Origin: Tranzscheliella williamsii
Lineage: Eukaryota > Basidiomycota > Ustilaginomycetes > Ustilaginales > Ustilaginaceae
Direction of reading: 5' to 3'
NCBI GenBank assembly: GCA_023212725.1
Contig: JALBYF010000108.1
Location: forward strand, 1 to 37,389
Length of the DNA: 37,389 nt
The notes beneath the pieces are model-generated. The model was not told the DNA's origin and did no database searches. It was given only the letters and a program-made list of their open reading frames with translations. A program made the position numbers and the translations under genes. This document shows, one piece after another, positions 29,896 to 37,389 of the stretch (its first letter is position 1; the number at the start of each line of letters is the position of its first letter).

Positions 29896-31695
29896 GCAAG
29901 GCAAAAGTATAAGCTGCGGAGCGAATCACGGTTTGTGATTGAGCGAGGCAGGCGGCTACGGTCAGCAAGGGTGAAGGTTCGCCTAAGGCGCATGCAACTG
30001 GGTTAGCAAGCGGAGAGGAGAAACGCGCCTATGTGCGCGCGCCTGGCAGACAAGTGGACCCGGGTGCGAGCTGTCGACTGCGAGCGTCGTAAGAGAAGCA
30101 ACGTGGCCAGGCTGAAGTGGAGTGATGATGCTGATGGACAGATGAACGCACGGGGCGAGCTAGCGGGGCGGAGCAGGGTCAGCGGGAGGCAATCCGGGAT
30201 CACTGCGCACTACGTATCGGAAAGAAGAGGATGAGGCGGTCAAATAAGATGCTCCGAGGTGAGGTGGAGGCGAAGGGCGAGAAGGCGAAAGGAGGCCAGG
30301 CATTCGTGATTGCATCAACTGGCAAACTGCAATGGTCGTGAGGGCTGGCTGAAGGGCGATGAAAGCGACGTCGTCTGATTTGTTCTGCCATGCCCTTTGT
30401 GCCATACGGATTCAGGGCGCATGAAACGTGGAAAAGCAGTCAGTGGCACTAGCTACTACACTAGCTACTACTACTACTGACATCAGCGACTACTACTGAT
30501 GGGAATTGTCAAGCCCAGAAAAGTTGAGCGGCAGGCGCGGGTGCAGGCGCTAAGTGGGGGAGTTGAGGCTTGCCGCTGGTGCTGCGAGTCGATTCGGTGG
30601 GAGAATTTGTCTCGGTGAGCATGTTGGGGTTTGTGAATTGGCCGTCAAGCGGTCGCCATTCTCTTTCCCATCGTTTTCATTCATTATTATTTCGCCCCTT
30701 CTTGCCTTTCCCTGATTTTCTTTGCCACTCCTCACCTTCCTTTCCCCCAGCGAGAAGCATGCATGTTATCCACCAGCACCGCTGAATTTATTGTCCGATT
30801 TCGAAGACCCAACGATTTTTCTTAAGCAGATGTTCAACCCTTCCACAGACTCATACCACGTTGGCAGCCTTATTGGATCACCTGTGTAGCGAAGCCTATT
30901 TGGGATGTGTGATGATGCACGCGGCAAGCACGGAAGAGCATGGTCGGCTTCCGTAGCCTAAGATCTGTGAGCGTGGCAGAAGGTGCAGTGCAAGCTGGAT
31001 GCGCTCAAGTGCGACAGATCAGTAACGGCTTGGCAGCGCCTTTTCCCCGCACCCCACCTCTAAGCATCGAGCATCGTGGAGCACCGAGACTTCGCCGTAC
31101 TTTCGCTTCACGCCTCGGGTTTCCATCGATGCGAAAGCACCAGGCATGCCCTGCCCAACCCGGTATAACCCGAATCCAAGATATCCGCTTTCCTATCGGT
31201 TCGCATCCCTCGAACAATTGACAGCGTGGTTCAGACATTCTCGCGTCGTGTCAACGCTTCTTGGCATTGTGTCAGGGCAATGACGCGCCATACCAATCTC
31301 AAGGCAAGACAACTGTACTGCGTGCAGTTGTGCACATGAGTCACCTCCCTTCCGGTGATTGGCCCCCATCAATGTGGATCAATAGGGTTGTCCGGGGCAA
31401 TCGGACCGGGCCTCCGTGACTCTTGCTTCTCAACTCTTTGCAGCACGGAAACATCCGGATCTTACAGTAAATTGGATTCCTCGCGTACCTAAAACGCGAG
31501 TGCGGATCTCTCCGTGTTCTTGTTTTCTAAAGCTCGGCGCTCCATCCATGATTAAAGTTGGGTCATGTGCCATGCCGCCCGAATGTCATGTTCGACAACA
31601 GCTCGGCTTGCCATGGCCCAACCTCGCGCAGTATATCGATTCTCCCGGCGTGTCGCAGCCGCACCCCGTGTGTACAGTGTCGTAACTTTGGGGGG
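29896..31695. other. Gene-free region upstream of the transcription factor
   Basis: About 1.8 kb holding the transcription-factor promoter and 5' UTR (a leader intron ending near 29915 is possible) and the 3' flank of the HAD gene. A pyrimidine-rich stretch lies at about 30660-30750, and an ACT-type repeat at 30448-30498. I find no supportable coding region. Confidence 0.45.
30448..30498. repeat. Tandem ACTAGCTACTAC and CTA triplet repeat
   Basis: Two perfect adjacent copies of a 12-mer (30448-30471) run into CTA/ACT triplets and a second CGACTACTACTGA block. Simple repeat in non-coding DNA. Confidence 0.75.
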
Positions 31696-32884
31696 TCACA
31701 TCTCAGCACCTATTTCGATTGATAGGAAATGATCCACCCAGCTGGCAAAGTCATCGCAGATCATATCCACTTCTTGCTTGCTTTGTTCCTCATCCTTTTC
31801 ACGATACTTCCCGGTCCGCACTGTTCTCATCATGCAGTGGATGTCAGCTCCTCAACCCAGCTTGTTCTGTCAAGTGTAGTCTTGTCGACGCTGGCGCACG
31901 CACCTAGAATTCGTTTCAGTCCCATCTCGATGGCTCCACCGCCTAAGTCGGCTTCGATGTCATCACCGATCTGTTGCATGGTGAAAAGCAAAGAGGTTAA
32001 TCTAGATTCTGGCCACCACCGGCAGTGTGTATACAGCCTCACAATGATATTGATCTCCTCTGCTTGAGTCTCTGTCGCTACCAAGCCGTTCCTCATGCCG
32101 CTGAGGCACTCCTCAATGAACTGAGTGCTTGGCTTTCCGCAGACTATTGTAGCATCATGCCCAGTTTTGGAAGCTGCTTCAAGAGCTGCAACGAATGCGC
32201 CTGGCCCCAACGAGAGAGCGCTGTCTGCACTTGGCCTGTGATACAGCGCTGAGAAACGTTTGGAATCATATTTCAGAGTCAGCACAGGTAGTGATTAGCC
32301 GGCAACCGCCTTGCCTAGTGCTACTCACCACGATGAGTCGCTACAAGCATGGCAGGTCGATCCTTGGAGTATTCGCCAGCCACCAGTCGGAAAGCCTCGT
32401 CAAGCCAGACCTGCTTCATCAGTTCCGGGCACAGGCCTATGATCACCGCATCGCAAGACCTAAGCTTTTCCACTTCGGACGCGGAGAGTGCCGCCGGGTC
32501 GATAGAAGGCTCGGGGAAGAAACATCGGATTCTTGTTTCGTCGTTGCCTCTAAACGTAGACTGAGCGGACTCAGACAAAAGCAACAAGGGGCGTAGACGC
32601 TTGCGCTGCATTAAGCGCTGAGCCGCGTCGAGACTTGTGAACAGATCCTCTGTTTGAATCAGCGCAGGGCCAAAGCCAGCACGTCGGAGCTTCTGAAGAA
32701 GCGAGGTGGTAGACTCCTTGGTGGTGTTGCTACAAAATCGAAGGTTAATTGTCACCATTCTTTCCTTCTGTGCCATGCGAAGCTTGCTTATTGCCTCAAC
32801 TGCTCTTGGGGTCGGCTGTTCACCGATGTGACAAGTACCGTTCAAGTCGATGAGGAGGTTGTAGATCAAGGAGCGACGAGTCAT
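31696..32884 (-). CDS. HAD-superfamily hydrolase, HDHD2/C2-cap type
   Basis: Model complement(31696..31820, 31904..31970, 32043..32248, 32329..32884), introns of 83, 72 and 80 bases, 317 residues. Start is ATG 32884, since the frame has no earlier ATG. Motif I is LLIDLNGT (nucleophile Asp13), motif II FCSNTTKES, and a cap region precedes LSLGPGAF. The C-terminal metal-binding motif is IGDDIEADLGGGAIEMGLKRIL, followed by VRTGKYREKDEEQ. Order and sequence match human HDHD2 and relatives of phosphoglycolate and PLP phosphatases. The second acidic residue of the standard DxDxT motif is Asn15 here (Ser in HDHD2 as I recall), so catalysis may be weak or altered. Each splice restores a family block, for example THR|ALYHRP and NII|IGDD. 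The 72-base intron is stop-free and divisible by three. Substrate is unknown. Confidence 0.9.
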
Positions 32885-33305
32885 TGCAGCAACTGGGCAG
32901 CAATTGTCGAGAAGATCGACCACAATCGTATATGTGAGCGCAGCAGACGACCGGTAAGCGCTCTATGTCCGGCCGACTATGGTGGTAGCCTTGACCGCCA
33001 AAAAACCGCCAAAGTGAGTTCGAGTGAAAGGTGGAGGTACTTGGATGCAACATGATATGCACAGGAAACGCACGTGATGAACTTGGACACGATAGGTCTG
33101 AGAGCTGTTTCCCTGTGTACCTTCCCGGAATCTTGCTCTTCGACATAAAGACCAACACTGCCATGACTCAGTCCGATGCCCCCTGTAATCACCTGTGCAA
33201 CGCATGACAGGACTCTTCAGCCGCCGAAAATCGGATAGCAACGGACGTTAGAAGGCGTGCAATAAGCCTCGCCCTCGATTGTCCGTGGTGCTATAATTGG
33301 AGCGA
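32885..33305. other. Intergenic region between DCTN5 and the HAD gene
   Basis: About 420 bases carrying the DCTN5 3' UTR and the HAD promoter, both on the minus strand. No additional gene is seen. An upstream HAD exon cannot be excluded, but none is apparent. Confidence 0.45.
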
Positions 33306-34039
33306 TCACCGTTCGTTGGTCGGTCGAAACCTTTGATAGTAGTCTTTTGTCTTTACTTCACAGGTTTCTGCAAACGTTTCGGGCAGTTCCCCGATATATC
33401 TTGCTGGGCTACCGCCATAGATGCAGAAAGAAGGAATGACAGTGTTCGGCGCCACAACGCTACCTTCAATGATCCTTACGCAATCTTTGATAATCACGAA
33501 ACGTCCAATGAGGCAGTTAGCGCCAATCTCGACATGGGATCCAACCGAGGCTGCCTCGAGGATGGTGTTGGCCCCCACCGTGACGTGATCCCCCATCTTG
33601 ATAGGATAATACGAGAAGGTGCTGCGGCCAGAAAGAACGAAAGGGCGGCAGAACTGGTGAGCTTAGCGTCGCAAGACGCAGTGGTAGGAATCGAGCATGA
33701 GTAGGCTAGGAAACAAGTAACCTACCCCTTGTAAGTTTTGTAAGGGGGTCTAAGTACGGAGCCTTCTCCCAGAAGACAGTATCGACCAATGAAGATAGCT
33801 ACAGGCTGAGTATGTGTATGCTGTTGCCCTTTCTGCTGTTGTGATGTGCTAGAGGATGGAGATACTCTTTTCAGATCTCCCCTGATGATGGACCCATGCT
33901 GAATGATGCACTTGCCTCCCAAGATGATATTCTGAGATCCGAGGATGGTCGCTTTCCGCGAAACCTTGTTTCCCGTCAACGCAGTCTGGATATATTCATT
34001 CGGGTGATATGAGGCTACATAGCCAACGGTCGACGGCAT
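33306..34039 (-). CDS. Dynactin subunit 5 (p25)
   Basis: A pointed-end complex subunit of dynactin, which helps the dynein motor engage cargo such as early endosomes. Two exons, complement(33306..33621, 33726..34039), a 104-base intron (gtaggt...gcag), 209 residues against about 182 in human DCTN5. Start MPSTVGYVASYHPNEYIQTA at 34039. Left-handed beta-helix hexapeptide-type repeats run through GNKVSRKATILGSQNIILGG, CIIQHGSIIRGDL, IGRYCLLGEGSVLRPPYKTY, MGDHVTVGANTILEAASVGS and IGRFVIIKDCVRI. The protein ends GELPETFAE...YYQRFRP as in the animal protein. A Ser/Gln/His-rich insert of about 20 residues after RGDLKRV accounts for the extra length. It could be mistaken for a gamma-carbonic anhydrase, but the p25-specific GSQNI, RPP and YYQ segments argue for DCTN5. 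Confidence 0.94.
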
Positions 34040-34467
34040 TGTGCTTATAGAAGAAGGGTACCAACTAGGTGGGAGTAGTAGGTGGGAGTAGTTGGAACGC
34101 AGCAAATAGAGTTGATGTCAAGTTGGGACGCAGAAGGAGCCTTGAGACGACTTAACATGGTCCGGCTTCGACTCGGATTTCGGAGGGAGCACGGATCAAC
34201 GAGCTGCAACTACGAAGGCAAGCGCTAGCGGTTTAAGATGTGCAGCGCCTTTACAACTTACTACATTCACATAACACTGCTCAAGGGAGGGCATACAACA
34301 ACAGTCTTGGCCACGCCATCTCCTCTAACTCCCTTGCCGCTGCGGTATGCTTCGGCGTTGAGATGGACAGCGTACGGAAATTTTGAACGATCTGATGGCC
34401 TGTTGTGTCCACTGCATTTGCGTGAAGCTCTACCTCGATATCGCTATCACCCTCATCACACGCAGCA
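34040..34467. promoter_or_regulatory. Divergent promoter of DCTN5 and VPS45
   Basis: 428 bases between two divergent start codons, so both promoters must overlap here. No TATA box is clear. A 13-bp tandem duplication lies in the presumed DCTN5 5' UTR. Confidence 0.55.
34066..34091. repeat. 13-bp tandem duplication TAGGTGGGAGTAG
   Basis: Two perfect adjacent copies, 27 bases upstream of the DCTN5 start codon and therefore probably in its 5' UTR. Confidence 0.8.
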
Positions 34468-36646
34468 ATGGATGTGATCAAAGCAGTCTCTGCATACATT
34501 CAGCGCATGATCACTGAGGCGCCAGGAATTAAGGTGCTTCTTCTCGACCAAAACACCACACCAATCATATCCACCTCATTCACTCAAAGTGCGCTGCTGA
34601 GCCATGAAGTCTACCTCACAGACCGGGTAGACAATTTCAACCGAGATCGCATGCGTCATCTTAATTGCATAGCCTTCCTACGCCCAACCGCAGAGTCAAT
34701 ATCTGCACTCACAAGAGAATTGAGGCAGCCCAGATACAAGTCATACTGGCTTTACTTCTCTAACGTGCTGCAGAAGCAGGACATCGAATCCCTAGCCGAA
34801 GCCGACGAGCACGAGCTAGTCAAAGAAATACAAGAGTACTTTGCCGACTACCTACCAGTCAACCCGGGTCTTTTCTCCCTGAATCTGGAAGCACCCCCTG
34901 CAAGGATCTGGGACCAAAACATATCCACATGGGAGAATCAATCACTCGACCGGCATGTGAAAGGTCTTATGGCCGTCCTCCTCAGCTTAAAGAAGAGACC
35001 TGTGATCCGCTATGAAAGGATGAGCGCCCTCGCAAAGAAGCTCAGCGAAGAGCTCTCGGTAAGTTATAGGCTCGACCCGATGAGCACGAACGCATATCAC
35101 GAAATACGGCTGACGATTCTTCCAATTCCCGTATAGGCCGAGATCAACAGCAGTCAAGCTGGGCTCTTCGATTTCAGAAGAACGGATGTTGCTCCTGTAC
35201 TTCTCATTTTGGATCGCAGAAACGATCCGGTGACGCCCCTTCTAACTCAGTGGACTTACCAGGCTATGGTCCATCAAGTTTTGGGCATTCGAAACGGCCG
35301 AGTCAGCCTTGCTGATGCCGAGGGCGTGCGTCCAGACCTCCAGGTGAGTCACCATTCAACCCGGCCGAAGATGGTTGTTTTCTGTCTACTAAAACGGGGG
35401 CGTCTACTCTTCTCTCCGTGTTTGGTAGGAGATCGTCCTATCTGCTGATCAGGACCCCTTTTTCGCGGCCAACCTCTTCGACAATTTTGGAGATTTGGGT
35501 GCCTCCATAAAGAACTATGTGCTCGAATATCAGTCAAGGACTGCATCTAGTGCCACGATCGATACAGTGGCCGACATGAAGCGCTTCGTCGAAGAATATC
35601 CGGAGTTTCGAAAGCTCGGCGGAAACGTGAGCAAGCACGTGGCTCTTCTAGGAGAACTCAGCCGAAGGGTAGAAAGAGAGTCTTTACTAGAGGTGTCAGA
35701 GTTGGAGCAGAGCCTTGCAAGTGTAGAAAGTCATGCCACAGATCTCAAATCCGTGCAGACCATGATTGACTCCAGCAAAGTGTCGGAAGACGCAAAGATC
35801 AGGTTAGCAATTCTCTACGCCTTACGCTACCAGAAGTTGCCGGGTAACCAAATACTGCAGGTCACCCAGCAGCTCCTGAAGGTCGGGATAGCAGAAAGCA
35901 GGGCTGCCTTGGTCTTTGTGATGCTCAATATCGCCGGAACTGATCAACGTCAAGACGACCTTTTTGCCAATGAAAATATCTTTTCGAGGGGCAAAAGCGC
36001 ACTGAAAGGTCTGAAGGGTGTCGAGAACGTCTATACTCAGCACTCTCCTCATATCGCTCAAACCATCGAGAATCTCATCCGAGGTCGCTTGAAAGAGCAG
36101 AGCTACCCTTTCGTCGGCTCTGGACATGCCCCAACAGCTTCGACAACACCGGAGCGTCCTCAGGATGTGGTCCTCTTCATCATTGGGGGTGCCACGTATG
36201 AAGAAGCCCGCACAATAGCGCTACTCAATGCCCAACATCAGCGAAACGCTGCTTCAGGCTCGCATCAGAGCCAATCCGCAGCTGTTGGAGGGGCCTCCGG
36301 CACCGGTATGAGGTTCCTCCTGGGCGGCACTACAATACACAATAGCAGGTCATTCTTGGACATGGTTCAGGATGCAGCGTCACGCTTCGACGGTCGCGTG
36401 GCGAAACCTCCGCAGAATCTTAGTACAACCACCTCCGGCCCTGCTCTGAACCTCAACATTGGTCCGGTGCAATTGGCAGTAGGCGGTACATCGGGACGTG
36501 CTCTTGATAATTCCATGACAGGCGCGTCGAGCCTCCTCGATCCAGAGTATCTGGGGGAGGCTGCAAGCGGTGCCAAGGACTTAGCTACGGATCTTTTTGG
36601 CAGAGTCCGACGTGGGGTAGAAGGAACCATAAGTGGGCTTCAATGA
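34468..36646 (+). CDS. VPS45: Vps45, Sec1/Munc18-family protein
   Basis: SM protein that binds the syntaxin Tlg2/Pep12-type SNAREs and controls fusion at the trans-Golgi network and endosomes. Three exons, join(34468..35058, 35137..35343, 35429..36646), introns of 78 and 85 bases, both in phase 0, 671 residues. Start MDVIKAVSAYIQRMI matches the family. Signature blocks are KVLLLDQNTTPIIS, LLSHEVYLTDRVDN, VLLILDRRNDPVTPLLTQWTY, DPFFAANLFDNFGDLG and DVVLFIIGGATYEEA. The usual ending (LLGGTTIHNSRSFLDM) falls near residue 575, and about 95 more residues follow. This extension is partly low-complexity and ends in a probable amphipathic helix (DLATDLFGRVRRGVEGTISG). Yeast Vps45 is about 577 residues, so the extension is extra. 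Confidence 0.96.
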
Positions 36647-36840
36647 ACCATAGGGCCACTTCAAATCTTTTGCGGGCGCGATCATGAATGTATAACATAG
36701 GGTCGTACATCTAGTCATGAGTCGTAGTTGTCCAATTGAGACGCATGAGAACACATGTGACATGACTACGCTTTTCAATCGTGCATCAAACAAGATAGCT
36801 GATCATAGCAGGGAGGGAGGCGACGAGTCTTTTGAAACCA

Positions 36841-37389
36841 TCTAACTTCCTAGTCGTAGGGTTATCCTAGGGGAAGAAATTACTTTAAGGTTCGAGTCCT
36901 GTATACTTTCAAGCTAAAAATACCCCAGGGTGTCACGACGGAATTATGAATCATAAATCGTTTTCGGACTCCTAGGGCCCTTTTTCCCCCAGATTTGTGC
37001 CGAAATGTCTTCCCCTAGGAGCCCGCCTAGGACTGTAAGCTACACCATTCATATTCTAGACCCTCATCAAGGGAGATTTTCCCCTTGGACTTTTAGGAAA
37101 ATACCTACGGTAAAGTATCCCCTCGGAAGCCACACCCCCTCCTATGGAAATTTTGATTTCACAATTATCAAGGTAGGACGTATGCGTAGTTATGAGGGCG
37201 TGGATACGGGATGAAATTTCCCCCTAAGAGTTCACGTAAGATGTCCTAGCGGGAATAAATTCTCTGCTGAACTTCTAGGATTCATAGCAGGGGGCGGTGG
37301 GTTTCGGGGAATCTTCCCCTAGTGCTCCCTAGCAATCCTAGGGGAAGTCCTAGGGGAAAACTTCCCGTAGTATTTCAAATCGTAGGGGA
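36841..37389. repeat. CCTAGGGGAA-rich repetitive sequence, cut by the window end
   Basis: From about 36850 onward the sequence is studded with CCTAGG-centred motifs in both orientations. CCTAGGGGAA copies are at 36866, 37337 and 37349. The reverse complement TTCCCCTAGG is near 37010-37019. Variants such as CCTAGGGCC, CCTAGGAC and CCCCTAGTG lie at 36971, 37026 and 37316. No gene is recognisable. It looks like part of a repeat-rich island, mobile element or other non-genic domain that begins just downstream of VPS45. Confidence 0.5.

Noticed and set aside
29896..29904. Transcription-factor start at TTG 29904
   Set aside because: Not an ATG; ATG 29895 is used, with ATG 29679 as an alternative.
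33306..34039. Gamma-carbonic anhydrase identity for the beta-helix protein
   Set aside because: The order GNKVSR, GSQNI, IIRGDL, VLRPPYK, GELPE, YYQRF follows dynactin p25 rather than the metal-binding carbonic anhydrase pattern.
36880..36905. GGTTCGAGTCC, a perfect tRNA B-box-like string
   Set aside because: The T-stem fails beyond three pairs and no A box or anticodon arm lies upstream.

Overview
The window looks like nuclear DNA of a basidiomycete fungus, most likely a smut relative (Ustilaginomycotina). The reasons are the protein families present, short GT-AG introns of about 63-107 bases, long intron-free exons (one of about 5 kb), and moderately GC-rich coding sequence. Genus and species cannot be read from the sequence. 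I see no prokaryotic features, CRISPR array, rRNA or convincing tRNA.

Layout, left to right. A small RGG-rich protein with a TTDN1/MPLKIP-like C-terminal motif (264-728, +) faces lanosterol synthase ERG7 (808-3262, -). ERG7 reads correctly only if a 5-base microexon is included. A 1.1 kb divergent region follows, then a TATA-driven gene for a small secreted six-cysteine protein (4374-4775, +). Next come a Ure2p-like glutathione S-transferase (5081-6028, -), the tRNA t6A enzyme SUA5 (7051-8664, -), a glycosylated type I membrane protein (10156-11226, +), and a 1,676-residue Cdc7/SepH-type septation kinase (11831-16861, -). The kinase combines a calponin-homology domain, a kinase domain, a C1 zinc finger and a C-terminal CaaX box.

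After a 5.3 kb gene-free stretch come SEC13 (22209-23469, -), a ten-TM-type DMT/EamA transporter (24081-25899, +), a Zn2Cys6 transcription factor (26470-29895, -), an HDHD2-like HAD hydrolase (31696-32884, -), dynactin subunit 5 (33306-34039, -) and the SM protein VPS45 (34468-36646, +). The last 550 bases change character: they are built around direct and inverted CCTAGGGGAA-type motifs, with a possible LTR start at 36931.

The genes do not form a pathway cluster. They are mostly housekeeping functions: sterol synthesis, tRNA modification, cytokinesis signalling, COPII and nuclear pore, dynein motor cargo adaptor, endosomal fusion. Accessory genes (secreted cysteine-rich protein, membrane protein, transcription factor) lie between them. 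All exon models were built by hand from splice-site consensus, reading phase and remembered family sequences. No alignment or RNA evidence was available.
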